A stretch of 64,000 nucleotides of DNA from Kluyvera genomosp. 1 (GCF_001266615.1 NZ_LGHZ01000001.1:124001-188000); one strand, 5' to 3'. Positions 1 to 10,505 are shown, counted from the stretch's first letter. The notes: generated by a model from the letters alone, not told the origin. Translations and numbers: made by a program.

Positions 1-641
1 GCCGCGACGTACTGAGCCGCTTGCTAAGCGGTGCTGCGCCAACGGTTGGCGGTGCCTTTGTCGTGACGCTTGCTGCCACGGCATTTGGCCTCGTACTGGG
101 TGCGTTTGCCGGATCAACCCATGGTTTACGTTCTGCGGTACTTAACCACATCCTGGATACCCTGCTGTCGATCCCTTCTCTGCTGCTGGCGATTATTGTG
201 GTGGCCTTTGCTGGCCCGCATCTCTCCCACGCTATGTTTGCTGTGTGGTTGGCCCTGCTGCCGCGTATGGTGCGTTCCATCTATAGCATGGTGCACGATG
301 AGCTGGAGCGTGATTACGTTATCGCGGCCCGCCTCGACGGCGCTACCACGCTGAATATTCTGTGGTTCGCCATTTTGCCTAATATCGCCGCGGGCCTGGT
401 CACCGAGATCACCCGCGCCCTGTCAATGGCGATCCTCGATATCGCCGCGCTCGGTTTCCTCGATCTTGGCGCGCAGCTGCCGTCACCAGAATGGGGCGCG
501 ATGCTGGGCGATGCGCTGGAACTGATTTATGTAGCACCGTGGACGGTGATGCTGCCGGGTGCCGCAATCATGGTTAGCGTACTGCTGGTTAACCTGCTGG
601 GTGACGGCATTCGCCGCGCCATTAATGCGGGGGTGGAATAA
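1..641 (+). CDS. sapC: SapC, ABC transporter permease (5' end cut off)
   Basis: Inner-membrane permease subunit of the Sap ABC transporter, linked in Salmonella to antimicrobial peptide resistance and in E. coli to putrescine export. The reading frame is open from base 3, so the true start lies left of the window; 212 residues are visible of about 296 in E. coli. The visible part shows several hydrophobic segments and the permease cytoplasmic loop ('EAA') region around [20 protein letters not shown], which docks on the ATPases. The stop TAA overlaps the sapD ATG by one base (TAATG), typical of translational coupling. Near identity to remembered E. coli SapC makes the call very safe. Confidence 0.97.
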   Translation, partial: RDVLSRLLSGAAPTVGGAFVVTLAATAFGLVLGAFAGSTHGLRSAVLNHILDTLLSIPSLLLAIIVVAFAGPHLSHAMFAVWLALLPRMVRSIYSMVHDELERDYVIAARLDGATTLNILWFAILPNIAAGLVTEITRALSMAILDIAALGFLDLGAQLPSPEWGAMLGDALELIYVAPWTVMLPGAAIMVSVLLVNLLGDGIRRAINAGVE

Positions 642-1633
642 TGCCATTACTTGATATTCGCAATCTCACCATTGAGTTTAAGACCAATGATGGCTGGGTA
701 AAGGCCGTCGATCGCGTCAGCATGACGCTGGCGGAAGGCGAAATCCGCGGGCTAGTTGGCGAGTCGGGTTCAGGCAAAAGTCTTATCGCAAAAGCCATTT
801 GTGGCGTGAACAAGGACAACTGGCGCGTCACCGCTGACCGCATGCGTTTTGATGATATCGACCTATTACGCCTTTCTAACCGTGAACGTCGTCGGCTGGT
901 TGGGCACAACGTGTCGATGATCTTCCAGGAACCGCAGTCATGTCTCGACCCGTCTGAGCGCGTCGGCAAACAGCTGACGCAAAACATTCCCGGCTGGACC
1001 TTTAAGGGCCACTGGTGGCAGCGTTTTGGCTGGCGTAAACGTCGCGCCATTGAGCTGCTGCACCGCGTCGGCATCAAAGATCATAAAGATGCTATGCGTA
1101 GCTTCCCCTACGAGCTGACCGAAGGGGAATGTCAGAAAGTGATGATCGCCATCGCGCTGGCTAACCAGCCGCGCCTGCTGATTGCCGATGAGCCGACCAA
1201 CGCCATGGAGCCGACCACTCAGGCGCAGATCTTCCGTCTGCTGACCGGCCTTAACCAAAATAACAACACCACTATTCTGCTGATTTCACATGACTTACAG
1301 ATGCTGACCCACTGGGCGGATAAAATTAACGTCATGTACTGTGGGCAAACGGTAGAAAGCGCTCCCAGCGAGGAACTGGTCAGTATCCCTCATCATCCTT
1401 ATACCCAGGCACTTATCCGCGCCATCCCGGATTTCGGCCGTTCGATGCCGCATAAAAGCCGTTTGAACACCCTTTCGGGCGCGATCCCACTTTTGGAACA
1501 GCTGCCCATGGGCTGCCGCCTTGGGCCTCGTTGCCCCTACGCCCAGCGTAAATGCATTGAAACCCCGCGTCTGACGGGAGCGAAGAATCACCTGTTCGCC
1601 TGTCATTTCCCGCTCAATATGGAGAAAGAGTGA
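641..1633 (+). CDS. sapD: SapD, ABC transporter ATP-binding protein
   Basis: Cytoplasmic ATPase subunit of the Sap transporter; in E. coli SapD (TrkE) also supports Trk potassium uptake. 330 residues, the E. coli length. Walker A GESGSGKS is at residues 40-47 and Walker B is in [11 protein letters not shown]. The ABC signature is unusual: LTEGE stands where most ABC proteins have LSGGQ. The C-terminal oligopeptide/dipeptide-type extension with several cysteines ([14 protein letters not shown]) is the region that carries an iron-sulfur site in Dpp/Opp ATPases. The start ATG overlaps the sapC stop, and the gene ends two bases before sapF. Confidence 0.97.
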   Translation: MPLLDIRNLTIEFKTNDGWVKAVDRVSMTLAEGEIRGLVGESGSGKSLIAKAICGVNKDNWRVTADRMRFDDIDLLRLSNRERRRLVGHNVSMIFQEPQSCLDPSERVGKQLTQNIPGWTFKGHWWQRFGWRKRRAIELLHRVGIKDHKDAMRSFPYELTEGECQKVMIAIALANQPRLLIADEPTNAMEPTTQAQIFRLLTGLNQNNNTTILLISHDLQMLTHWADKINVMYCGQTVESAPSEELVSIPHHPYTQALIRAIPDFGRSMPHKSRLNTLSGAIPLLEQLPMGCRLGPRCPYAQRKCIETPRLTGAKNHLFACHFPLNMEKE

Positions 1634-1634
1634 C

Positions 1635-2441
1635 ATGGTCGAAACCTTACTCGAAGTGCGTAATCTGAGTAAAACCTTCCGCTATCGCACCGGTTGGTTC
1701 CACCGCCAAACGCTTCAGGCGGTGAAGCCGTTAAGCTTTACCCTGCGTGAAAAACAGACGCTGGCGATTATTGGCGAGAACGGTTCCGGTAAATCGACGC
1801 TGGCCAAAATGCTGGCCGGTATGGTTGAACCGACCACCGGTGAGCTGCTGATTGATGACCATCCGCTTGAATATGGCGATTATTCGTTCCGTAGCCAGCG
1901 TATTCGCATGATTTTCCAGGACCCGAGCACCTCGCTGAACCCACGTCAGCGTATCTCGCAAATCCTCGATTTCCCGCTGCGTTTGAATACCGACCTCGAA
2001 CCGGAAGATCGCCGTAAACAAATTATCGATACCCTGCGGCTGGTCGGGCTGCTGCCAGACCATGTGAGCTACTATCCCCATATGTTGGCCCCAGGGCAAA
2101 AACAGCGTCTGGGGCTAGCACGTGCGCTGATTCTGCGCCCCAAAGTCATCATCTGTGACGAAGCGCTGGCGTCGCTGGATATGTCGATGCGTTCGCAACT
2201 TGTTAACCTGATGCTGGAATTACAGGAAAAACAGGGTATCTCTTATATCTACGTCACCCAGCATTTGGGGATGATGAAACACATTAGCGATCAGGTTCTG
2301 GTGATGCATCAGGGCGAAGTGGTCGAACGCGGCAGCACGGCTGACGTGCTCGCCTCCCCGCTTCACGATTTAACTAAACGGTTGATTGCCGGGCATTTTG
2401 GCGAGGCACTGACCGCCGATGCGTGGCGCAAAGACCGCTAG
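1635..2441 (+). CDS. sapF: SapF, ABC transporter ATP-binding protein
   Basis: Second ATPase of the Sap transporter, pairing with SapD below the SapBC membrane pore. 268 residues, as in E. coli. Walker A GENGSGKST is at residues 47-55, the signature is LAPGQKQ, and Walker B is VIICDEALASLD. It starts one base after the sapD stop, so the operon is tightly coupled. No convincing intrinsic terminator follows; fabI begins 123 bp later with its own promoter. E. coli has ycjD in this gap, and it is absent here. Confidence 0.97.
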   Translation: MVETLLEVRNLSKTFRYRTGWFHRQTLQAVKPLSFTLREKQTLAIIGENGSGKSTLAKMLAGMVEPTTGELLIDDHPLEYGDYSFRSQRIRMIFQDPSTSLNPRQRISQILDFPLRLNTDLEPEDRRKQIIDTLRLVGLLPDHVSYYPHMLAPGQKQRLGLARALILRPKVIICDEALASLDMSMRSQLVNLMLELQEKQGISYIYVTQHLGMMKHISDQVLVMHQGEVVERGSTADVLASPLHDLTKRLIAGHFGEALTADAWRKDR

Positions 2442-2466
2442 TCAGACCGCGCTGTAGTGGTCGGAG

Positions 2467-2495
2467 TAACGATTTCTGGCGACTCATGCTAGAAT
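2467..2495 (+). promoter_or_regulatory. fabI promoter (extended -10)
   Basis: TGcTAGAAT at 2487-2495 reads as an extended -10 element. A weak -35 (TAACGA, 2467-2472) lies 17 bases upstream. It lies about 70 bases before the fabI ATG and is the best promoter in the sapF-fabI gap. Assigned by eye only. Confidence 0.5.
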
Positions 2496-2564
2496 CGCCG
2501 CGATTTAACGGCCGTCTGCGTTTTTAACAGGCTGCCATAACAATGAATATAAGGATTAATAGCT

Positions 2565-3353
2565 ATGGGTTTTCTTTCCGGTAAGCGCATTCTGATTACT
2601 GGCGTCGCCAGCAAACTGTCCATCGCCTACGGTATTGCACAGGCAATGCGTCGCGAAGGAGCTGAACTGGCGTTCACCTACCAGAACGACAAACTGAAAG
2701 GCCGTGTAGAAGAGTTCGCTGCCTCTCTGGACTCCAGCATTGTGCTGCCGTGCGATGTGGCTGAAGATGCGAGCATCGAATCCCTGTTCACTGAACTGGC
2801 AAAAGTATGGCCGAAGTTTGACGGCTTCGTTCACTCCATCGGTTTCGCTCCAGCAGACCAGCTGGACGGTGACTACGTGAACGCAGTCACCCGTGAAGGC
2901 TTCAAAATCGCTCACGACATCAGCGCATACAGCTTCGTTGCAATGGCCAAAGCCTGCCGCAGCATGCTGAACCCAGACTCTGCCCTGCTGACGCTGTCCT
3001 ACCTGGGCGCAGAACGTGCGATCCCTAACTACAACGTGATGGGTCTGGCAAAAGCGTCTCTGGAAGCGAACGTACGCTACATGGCTAACGCCATGGGCCC
3101 AGAAGGTATCCGCGTGAACGCCATCTCTGCGGGTCCAATCCGTACGCTGGCCGCTTCCGGTATCAAAGATTTCCGTAAAATGCTGGCACATTGCGAAGCA
3201 GTGACCCCAATCCGTCGCACTGTGACCATCGAAGACGTGGGTAACTCCGCCGCCTTCCTGTGCTCTAACCTCTCCGCTGGTGTTTCCGGCGAAGTCCTGC
3301 ACGTTGACGGCGGTTTCAGCATCGCTGCAATGAACGAGCTGGAACTGAAATAA
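2565..3353 (+). CDS. fabI: FabI, enoyl-[acyl-carrier-protein] reductase (NADH)
   Basis: Catalyses the last, NADH-dependent reduction step of each fatty-acid elongation cycle in the cytoplasm; the target of triclosan, diazaborines and (in other bacteria) isoniazid-type drugs. 262 residues, the E. coli length. It is an atypical short-chain dehydrogenase: the cofactor loop [13 protein letters not shown] replaces the usual GxxxGxG. The catalytic pair Tyr156 and Lys163 is visible in YNVMGLAK. The highly biased codon use fits strong expression. ATG is preceded by AAGGA. A GC-rich hairpin follows the stop. Confidence 0.98.
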   Translation: MGFLSGKRILITGVASKLSIAYGIAQAMRREGAELAFTYQNDKLKGRVEEFAASLDSSIVLPCDVAEDASIESLFTELAKVWPKFDGFVHSIGFAPADQLDGDYVNAVTREGFKIAHDISAYSFVAMAKACRSMLNPDSALLTLSYLGAERAIPNYNVMGLAKASLEANVRYMANAMGPEGIRVNAISAGPIRTLAASGIKDFRKMLAHCEAVTPIRRTVTIEDVGNSAAFLCSNLSAGVSGEVLHVDGGFSIAAMNELELK

Positions 3354-3370
3354 GTTTACTGCACTAAAAA

Positions 3371-3398
3371 CCGGGGTCGCCGCTCGACGCGGCCCCGG
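3371..3398 (+). terminator. Hairpin after fabI
   Basis: CCGGGGTCGC (3371-3380) pairs with GCGGCCCCGG (3389-3398) through ten pairs including one G-U, around an 8-base loop. No T-run follows, so it may be a weak or Rho-assisted terminator or an mRNA 3' stabiliser. Confidence 0.5.
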
Positions 3399-3559
3399 GG
3401 ATTCCCCCTATCCCGCCTTTGTTATTCCTGTAAGTTATTAATTAGCACCGAACAATATTTTCTCCCTCGTCACGCATGCGCCAGGATAATTACCCATAAC
3501 GATCCGGCAACATCATTTTTGAAGCGGCTGGCTCGCCACCTTCAAATCAAGGAACTCCC

Positions 3560-4717
3560 ATGGAGCCACGCCACGTTTCCGGCAAAAACCACTGGTATCA
3601 TGAAACCCAGTCCAGAACCCAGCACAGCGATGTGATGCCGCTGGTTCCTGAAGCCGCGCACGTTGACGACCGATTTTTACTCGATTTGGCGCTGCCTGAT
3701 GCCCTGCAAAGCGCTGGCCAGCAGTGGCTCTGCGCGGCACGCCAGTTAGCTAACACGCTTTTCCCCGATGCCGTTGCCACCAGCCGACTGCGCACCTTCA
3801 GCGCCTACGACCGCTTAAGCACCGCCTTGACCGTCGCCCAGGTTTCCGGCGTACAGCGCCTGTGCAACCATTACGCCGCCCGTTTGGCACCATTGCCTGG
3901 CCCGGACTCCTCACGTGAGAGCAACCGCCGTCTGGCGCAGATAACCCAATATGCGCGCCAACTGGCAAGCTCACCGTCGATAATTACGCCAAGATCGCGA
4001 CAGCAGCTGGACGATGTTGGGCTCACACAGCACGATATTATCCTGATAAACCAGGTTGTCGGTTTTGTCGGCTTCCAGGCGCGTGTCATCGCGCTATTCC
4101 AGGCCTATATGGGCTTCCCGGTGCGTTGGATCCCCGGTATGCCGATACAGGAAGATGCCGATGGCGGACCGTTCCAGCAGGAAAACCTGCCGTGGCACAC
4201 CGATATGGATGTCATCGAGGCGCATCAAGCCAATACCCCACAGGGTGAAGCGCTTGCTCGTTGGCTGCATGTCCCTGAACTGACGGCCCTGGCGCCCGTT
4301 CTCGCCCAGGAAGAAGCGGTACTCAACCGTTTGGGCGAGCTGATCGACGCGCTATCGTTTGCCCATCCACTTCAGCCGCTTTTTTCGCTGATTCCCGCGC
4401 GGATTAACGGTAGCGTCAGCTGTTTTAATGACTACAGTAGCCAGTGGCAAGGTGCCAGCGGCCTGCCGGAGGCGGTACGCAACGGCGAGCGGGCAATCCA
4501 GGCATGGTGTCACCATTATCCCTGTGAACGCGCTGTAGCGCTGGCAACCCAGTTGCTCACCCGCGCACCGGACCGTTTTAGCACCGCTCAGTTGACACCC
4601 CTCATTGAACAAGGGCTTTCCACGCCGGATGCCATTGCACTGCTCGCCTGGAGCGCGTTAAGCGGCTGGTTAAACCGCCTGCGCATCGCGCTTGGCAGCG
4701 CGCAACAAGTTACGTAA
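3560..4717 (+). CDS. yciW: YciW, AhpD/CMD-like oxidoreductase-family protein
   Basis: Sits between fabI and rnb exactly as yciW does in E. coli. 385 residues. YciW belongs to the carboxymuconolactone decarboxylase/AhpD-like peroxidase-related group; its reaction is not established. In E. coli it is in the CysB/cysteine regulon and affects cysteine metabolism. The middle of the protein (about residues 155-205) holds the helical CMD-like stretch LTQHDIILINQVVGFVGFQAR. The expected CxxC of true AhpD peroxidases is not visible. The start ATG at 3560 follows AAGGAA (3549-3554). Function is inferred from family only. Confidence 0.85.
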   Translation: MEPRHVSGKNHWYHETQSRTQHSDVMPLVPEAAHVDDRFLLDLALPDALQSAGQQWLCAARQLANTLFPDAVATSRLRTFSAYDRLSTALTVAQVSGVQRLCNHYAARLAPLPGPDSSRESNRRLAQITQYARQLASSPSIITPRSRQQLDDVGLTQHDIILINQVVGFVGFQARVIALFQAYMGFPVRWIPGMPIQEDADGGPFQQENLPWHTDMDVIEAHQANTPQGEALARWLHVPELTALAPVLAQEEAVLNRLGELIDALSFAHPLQPLFSLIPARINGSVSCFNDYSSQWQGASGLPEAVRNGERAIQAWCHHYPCERAVALATQLLTRAPDRFSTAQLTPLIEQGLSTPDAIALLAWSALSGWLNRLRIALGSAQQVT

Positions 4718-4798
4718 AAGGGTGAAACAGCGCTTGCTGCGACCCCTGGATTCGCGTAAAAATGTCAGCCGCTCTTTTGGCCACGAAAATAGAACATT

Positions 4799-6733
4799 AT
4801 GCTTCAGGATAACCCGCTGCTCGCGCAGCTAAAACAGCAACTTCATTCCCAGACGCCACGTGCAGAAGGGGTCGTTAAAGCCACGGAAAAAGGTTTCGGT
4901 TTCCTCGAGGTAGACGCGCAAAAAAGCTACTTTATTTCGCCGCCGCAGATGAAAAAAGTGATGCACGGCGACCGTATTATTGCTGTGATCCACGCCGATA
5001 AAGGGAAAGAGAGCGCCGAGCCGGAAGAACTGGTTGAGCCGTTCCTGACGCGCTTTGTGGGGAAAGTTCATCGTAAAGATGATCGTCTGTCCATCGTGCC
5101 CGATCACCCGCTGTTAAAAGATGCCATTCCTTGTCGCGCTGAGCGCAGCGTGACACACGATTTCAAAGAGGGTGACTGGGCCGTTGCAGAAATGCGCCGT
5201 CATCCACTTAAAGGCGACCGTACTTTCTACGCCGAGCTGACCAAATTCATCACCTTTGGCGATGACCACTTTGTTCCGTGGTGGGTCACCCTCGCCCGCC
5301 ATAACCTGGAAAAAGAAGCGCCAGACGGCGTCGCCACCGAGATGCAGGATGAAGGGCTTGAGCGTCGCGATCTGACCGCGCTCGACTTCGTCACCATCGA
5401 CAGCGCCAGCACCGAAGATATGGACGATGCGCTGTATGTTGAAGAAGGCGCAGATGGCAAACTGCTGCTCACTGTCGCTATCGCCGATCCTACGGCCTGG
5501 ATTGTTGAAGGCAGTAAGCTTGACGATGCTGCGAAGATTCGCGCATTCACCAACTACCTCCCGGGCTTTAACATCCCGATGCTGCCGCGTGAGCTGTCCG
5601 ACGATCTGTGTTCGCTGCGAGCCAACCTGGTACGCCCGGTTCTGGCCTGCCGCATGACGCTCTCCGCCGACGGTACCATTGAAGACAATATCGAATTCTT
5701 TGCCGCCAACATCGAGTCCAAAGCCAAACTGACCTACGACGATGTTTCGGGCTGGCTGGAAAATAGCGGCAATTGGCAGCCACCGAGTGAGGCCATTGCC
5801 CAACAGATCGCCCTGCTCGCCCGCGTTTGCCAGGTGCGTAGCGAATGGCGTAAAACCCACGCGCTGGTCTTTAAAGATCGCCCTGACTACCGCTTCGTAT
5901 TGGGCGAGAAAGGCGAAGTGTTGGATATCGTCGCTGAACCGCGTCGTATTGCGAACCGCATTGTCGAAGAGTCGATGATTGCCGCTAACATCTGCGCTGC
6001 CCGCGTGCTGCGCGATAAACTCGGCTTTGGCATCTACAACGTCCACACCGGTTTTGCCCCAGACAACACCGAAGCGCTGGCCGCTCTGTTGAAAACGCAC
6101 GATGTTCATGTCGATCCGGTTGAAGTGCTGACGCTGGAAGGCTTCTGCAAACTGCGCCGCGAACTGGATGCTCAGCCAACCGGCTTCCTCGATAGCCGTA
6201 TTCGTCGCTTCCAGTCGTTTGCGGAAATCAGCATTGAGCCAGGCCCGCACTTTGGTTTAGGTCTTGAAGCCTACGCCACCTGGACATCGCCAATCCGTAA
6301 GTACGGTGACATGGTCAACCATCGTCTGCTGAAGGCAATTATCAAAGGTGAATCCATTGCTCGTCCGCAGGATGATGTGACCGTACAGATGGCCGAGCGC
6401 CGCCGTCTCAACCGCATGGCGGAGCGCGATGTGGCCGATTGGCTGTATGCGCGTTATCTCAAGCCGCAGGCCGATACAGAGACGCGCTTTGCCGCTGAGA
6501 TTATCGATGTCAGCCGCGGCGGTATGCGCGTGCGTCTGGTCGATAACGGCGCCGTTGCCTTTATCCCGGCCCCCTTCCTGCACGCCGTGCGTGATGAGAT
6601 GGTATGTAGCCAGGAAAATGGCACCGTGCAGATCAAAGGTGAAGTGGCCTATAAAGTCACCGATGTCATCGATGTCACCATTGCAGAGGTTCGCATGGAG
6701 ACCCGCAGCGTGATTGCCCGTCCGGTTGTCTAA
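4799..6733 (+). CDS. rnb: Ribonuclease II
   Basis: Processive 3'-5' exoribonuclease that degrades unstructured RNA in the cytoplasm. 644 residues, as in E. coli. Domain order: two N-terminal cold-shock domains (about 1-185), the RNB catalytic domain (about 190-520) and a C-terminal S1 domain (about 560-644). The metal-binding acidic cluster is visible as [12 protein letters not shown] (Asp201, 207, 209, 210 in E. coli numbering). The Shine-Dalgarno is weak. Transcribed alone, with a strong terminator directly after the stop. Confidence 0.98.
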   Translation: MLQDNPLLAQLKQQLHSQTPRAEGVVKATEKGFGFLEVDAQKSYFISPPQMKKVMHGDRIIAVIHADKGKESAEPEELVEPFLTRFVGKVHRKDDRLSIVPDHPLLKDAIPCRAERSVTHDFKEGDWAVAEMRRHPLKGDRTFYAELTKFITFGDDHFVPWWVTLARHNLEKEAPDGVATEMQDEGLERRDLTALDFVTIDSASTEDMDDALYVEEGADGKLLLTVAIADPTAWIVEGSKLDDAAKIRAFTNYLPGFNIPMLPRELSDDLCSLRANLVRPVLACRMTLSADGTIEDNIEFFAANIESKAKLTYDDVSGWLENSGNWQPPSEAIAQQIALLARVCQVRSEWRKTHALVFKDRPDYRFVLGEKGEVLDIVAEPRRIANRIVEESMIAANICAARVLRDKLGFGIYNVHTGFAPDNTEALAALLKTHDVHVDPVEVLTLEGFCKLRRELDAQPTGFLDSRIRRFQSFAEISIEPGPHFGLGLEAYATWTSPIRKYGDMVNHRLLKAIIKGESIARPQDDVTVQMAERRRLNRMAERDVADWLYARYLKPQADTETRFAAEIIDVSRGGMRVRLVDNGAVAFIPAPFLHAVRDEMVCSQENGTVQIKGEVAYKVTDVIDVTIAEVRMETRSVIARPVV

Positions 6734-6742
6734 TCCGCACTA

Positions 6743-6768
6743 AACGGCCCTCCGGGGCCGTTTTTTTT
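6743..6768 (+). terminator. rnb intrinsic terminator
   Basis: CGGCCC (6745-6750) pairs with GGGCCG (6755-6760) around TCCG and is followed by eight T residues. Classical Rho-independent terminator ten bases after the rnb stop. Confidence 0.92.
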
Positions 6769-6883
6769 ATCTTCCGCACATCTCCCCACTTTTTTCCCAG
6801 CGAAATCGCGAAAAACGTTCACACTAATTACCAGGGTTTAGGTTTCCGGGCACACTTGAACGCGGGTGTAAATGGGAGAAAAA

Positions 6884-8869
6884 ATGACTCAGTCTTTGGC
6901 GCAGAATCTTCTTGATCCCAATACCGGTGAAACCAGTCTCTATTGGCGGCTATCACGCGATAACCCTATCCTACACCTCAGTGTTGACCCGGACTCCACT
7001 GCCGAACTCACGGTAACATTGAGTGAAGATAATGTCCGCCGTATCCAGGCGATGACCGTCACCACCTCCAGCGCCGCCGTGAATATCCAGCTCAATGGCT
7101 ACGACGTCCCTGTTCACTTGATTGGTCGAAAAATCAGTTGTACCGAATGGGCCGGGACGGCTTCTTCCTGGTTTGATACTTCTTCCGTCGCCCGCGACCT
7201 GCTTCAGGGTTTACTTTTCGCCGAGCAGGTTGTGTCTGAGGCCAATGCGGTGATCGTCATCCTCGATCGCGATGGAAAAATTCAACGCTTCAACCGCTTG
7301 TGCGAAGAGTACTCCGGTCTGAAAGAGCAGGATGTGATTGGCAAAACGGCGTTTGAACTGTTCATGACCAACACCGAAGCCGCAGCGGCAAGACATAACG
7401 TGACCCAGTTTTTTTCTAACGGCGGCCCCTATGAGGTTGAGCGTTGGATAAAAACGCGCAAAGGCCCGCGGCTGTTTTTGTTCCGTAACCGCTTTGTCCA
7501 CAGCGGTAGCGGTAAAAATGAAATTTATCTCATTTGTTCAGGCACCGATATTACCGAAGAGCGCCGCGCACAGGAACGCCTGCGGGTACTGGCGAATACC
7601 GATACGGTGACCGGGTTGCCTAATCGCCACGCGATAAATGAACTTATCGGTGACGCGATTGACCATCGTAGCCCCGAAGAACAAATCGGCCTGGTGTACT
7701 TTGATCTCGATAACTTCAAGAAGGTCAACGACGCCTACGGCCATATTTTTGGCGATCAGCTGCTGCAATCGGTAGCGCTGTCCATTTTGAGCTGTCTTGA
7801 AGAGGGTCAGACGCTCGCCAGGCTCGGGGGCGACGAGTTTATCGTCCTGGCGACCAAAACATCTCAGAGCGCGTTAGAGGCGATGGCATCACGTGTGCTT
7901 ACCCGGCTTCGTGACCCTTTCCGTATCGGACTGATCGAAGTGTATAGCGGATGTTCGCTGGGGATTTCTATCGCCCCACAGCACGGCCAGGACCGGGAAA
8001 GCTTGATTCGTAATGCCGATACCGCTATGTACACCGCAAAGGAGAACGGTCGTGGGCGTTTTAGCGTCTTTACGCCGGAAATGAATCAGCGCGTATTTGA
8101 GTACTTATGGCTGGATACCAATCTGCGTAAAGCGCTGCAAACCGATCAACTGGTGATTCATTATCAGCCGAAAGTGGCGCTGGATGGCACAGTACACAGT
8201 CTGGAAGCGCTGGTACGCTGGAATTCACCGGAGCGTGGGCTTATCCCACCGATGGACTTTATCTCCTACGCGGAAGAATCGGGGCTCATCGTACCGCTGG
8301 GGCGATGGGTTATGCTGGATACGATTCGCCAGGCGGCGCTCTGGCGCGATAAAGGCATCAATCTGCGGATCGCTGTGAATGTCTCGGCCAGGCAGTTGGT
8401 CGACCAATCGATCTTCAGCGAGCTCACTCAAGCCCTCAAAGCACAGAACTTTGATCGTTGCCCGATCGATATTGAGTTAACCGAAAGCTGCCTTATCAAT
8501 AACGCCGAACAGGCGCTGGAGGTCATCCAGCAGTTCCGTTCGCTGGGCGCACAGATCCATCTCGATGATTTCGGCACCGGCTACTCTTCTCTGTCACAGT
8601 TGGCGCGCTTTCCCATTGATACCCTCAAACTCGACCATACCTTTGTGCAGCGCGTGCATGACCGTTCAGTTTCGCAGTCACTGGTGCTGGCGATCATTGC
8701 CGTGGCTCGCGCGCTAAATTTGCGTATTATTGCGGAAGGGGTTGAAGACGTCGCCGATGATCTATTTTTGACGCAAAATGGCGTCGATGAACGCCAGGGT
8801 TACCTTTTCGCACGCCCCATGCCCGCCGCCGAGCTTGAACACTGGCTGCAGGCGCATTTGGGGTTATAA
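6884..8869 (+). CDS. pdeR: PdeR, PAS-GGDEF-EAL cyclic-di-GMP phosphodiesterase
   Basis: Cyclic-di-GMP signalling enzyme (also gmr, yciR). In E. coli it acts as a trigger enzyme controlling curli expression through DgcM and MlrA. From the chosen start it has 661 residues, the E. coli length. A PAS domain lies at about 115-230, GGDEF is intact at 315-319 and EAL (EALVRW) starts at 441. DDFGTGYSS and EGVED, both needed for phosphodiesterase activity, are present. An in-frame ATG at 6872 is less likely: GGGAG at 6874-6878 sits five bases before the ATG at 6884 and overlaps the upstream ATG. Confidence 0.95.
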   Translation: MTQSLAQNLLDPNTGETSLYWRLSRDNPILHLSVDPDSTAELTVTLSEDNVRRIQAMTVTTSSAAVNIQLNGYDVPVHLIGRKISCTEWAGTASSWFDTSSVARDLLQGLLFAEQVVSEANAVIVILDRDGKIQRFNRLCEEYSGLKEQDVIGKTAFELFMTNTEAAAARHNVTQFFSNGGPYEVERWIKTRKGPRLFLFRNRFVHSGSGKNEIYLICSGTDITEERRAQERLRVLANTDTVTGLPNRHAINELIGDAIDHRSPEEQIGLVYFDLDNFKKVNDAYGHIFGDQLLQSVALSILSCLEEGQTLARLGGDEFIVLATKTSQSALEAMASRVLTRLRDPFRIGLIEVYSGCSLGISIAPQHGQDRESLIRNADTAMYTAKENGRGRFSVFTPEMNQRVFEYLWLDTNLRKALQTDQLVIHYQPKVALDGTVHSLEALVRWNSPERGLIPPMDFISYAEESGLIVPLGRWVMLDTIRQAALWRDKGINLRIAVNVSARQLVDQSIFSELTQALKAQNFDRCPIDIELTESCLINNAEQALEVIQQFRSLGAQIHLDDFGTGYSSLSQLARFPIDTLKLDHTFVQRVHDRSVSQSLVLAIIAVARALNLRIIAEGVEDVADDLFLTQNGVDERQGYLFARPMPAAELEHWLQAHLGL

Positions 8870-8950
8870 GCTAAGCCATTTTTTCACTTCTCTTTTGGCA
8901 GTATTTTTTGCATCATTGATTTCAATCGAATTTATCAACAGGATCCTACT

Positions 8951-9133
8951 ATGACCGAGCTCGATGCGCGTCAGTTAGCCCAACGTATTGATACCGTCCT
9001 TGATATTCTGGTCGGCGGCGACACCCATTCCGCTATCCATAATCTGGAAATATTAAAAGCGGAATTACTGGCGCACGCTGCAGACGAACGCGACAACCGA
9101 TCAGGTCAGCCAAAATCCCCGTGGGAAATCTGA
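8951..9133 (+). CDS. yciZ: YciZ, small DUF2498 protein
   Basis: 60-residue protein of unknown function. It resembles remembered E. coli YciZ through the core [30 protein letters not shown] and the ending PWEI. No signal peptide or membrane segment, so it is probably cytoplasmic. An AGGA ribosome site precedes the ATG. It lies between pdeR and yciT as in E. coli. No function is claimed. Confidence 0.9.
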   Translation: MTELDARQLAQRIDTVLDILVGGDTHSAIHNLEILKAELLAHAADERDNRSGQPKSPWEI

Positions 9134-9205
9134 CACCATTCGCCCTGCGTAGCGCGGTTAGCATATTAACCGCCATCTTCGCACAGAGATATTGATGCAT
9201 TGATT

Positions 9206-9955
9206 ATGAATTCCCGACAGCAAACCATTTTACAGCAGGTCATTGATAAAGGCCGGATGAGCGTTGCCGAACTGGCAAAATTAACCGGCGTCTCGGAAGT
9301 GACCATTCGCCAGGATTTGAACCTGCTGGAGAAACAGAGCTACCTGCGCCGCACCCACGGTTTCGCCGTGCCGCTGGACAGTGAAGATGTTGAAACTCGC
9401 ATGATGAATAATTTTGCGCTCAAACGTGAGCTGGCCGATTTTGCCGCTTCACTGGTGCGTCCGGGCGAAACGGTCTTTATCGAAAACGGCAGCAGCAATG
9501 CCCTGCTGGCGCGTGCGCTGGCCACGCAGCCGGATATTACGATTATCACCGTCAGCAGCTATATTGCGCATCTGCTTAAAGAAACGCCGGGCGAAGTGAT
9601 TCTGCTGGGGGGCATCTATCAGAAAAAAAGCGAAAGCATGGTCGGACCGCTTACCCGCCAATACATTCAGCAGGTGCATTTTAGCAAAGCGTTTATTGGC
9701 ATCGATGGCTGGCAGCCAGAAACCGGTTTTACCGGTCGCGATATGATGCGTGCGGATATCGTCAATGCGGTGCTGGAAAAAGGCAGCGAGGCGATTGTGT
9801 TAACCGACAGCTCAAAATTCGGTGCGATTCATCCCTATCCACTGGGCCCAATGAGCCAGTTCAATCGGGTGATTACCGACGATCATTTGTCGACGGAAAA
9901 ACAGCTGCAGCTTGAGCAAGCCGGACTGACGGTTAATATCGTCAAACGCCCGTAG
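9206..9955 (+). CDS. yciT: YciT, DeoR-family transcriptional regulator
   Basis: DeoR-family regulator of 249 residues from this ATG. The N-terminal winged helix-turn-helix (about 5-60) contains the family signature [20 protein letters not shown]. The C-terminal sugar-phosphate-sensing DeoR domain (about 75-230) follows, with ENGSSN and FIGIDG. Effector and targets are not visible in the sequence. The frame is open back to a TTG at 9200, but ATG at 9206 gives MNSRQQ, the E. coli start. Followed by a terminator and then osmB. Confidence 0.93.
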   Translation: MNSRQQTILQQVIDKGRMSVAELAKLTGVSEVTIRQDLNLLEKQSYLRRTHGFAVPLDSEDVETRMMNNFALKRELADFAASLVRPGETVFIENGSSNALLARALATQPDITIITVSSYIAHLLKETPGEVILLGGIYQKKSESMVGPLTRQYIQQVHFSKAFIGIDGWQPETGFTGRDMMRADIVNAVLEKGSEAIVLTDSSKFGAIHPYPLGPMSQFNRVITDDHLSTEKQLQLEQAGLTVNIVKRP

Positions 9956-9963
9956 TCATCTCC

Positions 9964-9990
9964 ACCCGGTGCAATCTTGCATCGGGTTTT
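9964..9990 (+). terminator. yciT terminator
   Basis: ACCCGGTGCAA (9964-9974) pairs with TTGCATCGGGT (9977-9987), one G-T pair, followed by TTT. Confidence 0.7.
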
Positions 9991-10181
9991 CCCTCCGTTT
10001 TCACCAAAGAATACCCCGTCTCGCTATGAGAGTTTTCCGACCCCGCAATTAAGATTTTTTACCTGTCTACAACATCACAAAATCGTAAAATTACTGTTAG
10101 CGATATAACAGGAAGTAACTATCACTTGCGTAACTTTTAGCAACCAATTTACAACCTGCGCAACCAGTTTCACGGACATCG

Positions 10182-10210
10182 CTCTGAGTACTTCTGGCAA
10201 CTGCTATAAT
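10182..10210 (+). promoter_or_regulatory. osmB proximal promoter
   Basis: A consensus TATAAT at 10205-10210 is preceded by TG at 10202-10203 (extended -10), with a poor -35. In E. coli osmB has RcsB-dependent and RpoS-dependent promoters. No RcsB box was assigned with confidence here. Confidence 0.6.
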
Positions 10211-10252
10211 GAAAGGGCTTCTTCCGTGAATAGAATATTCAGGAGAAATAAA

Positions 10253-10471
10253 ATGAATTCAATGAGCAAGAAAATGACTGCCGCAGTTTTAGCCGTAACG
10301 CTGGTCATGTCGCTGAGCGCATGTTCTAACTGGTCCAAACGTGACCGTAACACCGCGCTGGGTGCCGGTGCTGGCGCCATCGGTGGTGCTGTATTAACAG
10401 ACGGTAGTGCGCTGGGTACATTGGGTGGCGCTGCGGTCGGCGGGATTATCGGCCACCAGGTTGGCAAGTAA
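10253..10471 (+). CDS. osmB: OsmB, osmotically inducible lipoprotein
   Basis: 72-residue lipoprotein, the E. coli length. The lipobox LSAC puts the lipidated cysteine at residue 24 after a short hydrophobic signal peptide. The mature part is a glycine-zipper sequence (GAGAGAIGGAVL, GTLGGAAVGGIIGHQVGK). AGGAG at 10241-10245 selects the ATG at 10253; the frame is open further upstream but has no ribosome site. Known in E. coli to be induced by hyperosmolarity, stationary phase and the Rcs system. Confidence 0.95.
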   Translation: MNSMSKKMTAAVLAVTLVMSLSACSNWSKRDRNTALGAGAGAIGGAVLTDGSALGTLGGAAVGGIIGHQVGK

Positions 10472-10505
10472 TTCAGCATAACGTCGTTGATTCGACGCGA
10501 ATATC

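Noticed and set aside
3560-4717. YciW considered as an indoleamine 2,3-dioxygenase-like haem protein because of its helical make-up
   Set aside because: Genome position and family length point to the YciW/CMD-like group; no haem ligand motif could be defended.
5114-6250. 378-codon open frame antisense to rnb
   Set aside because: It lies wholly inside rnb, has no ribosome site and its composition follows the codon positions of rnb; a shadow frame.
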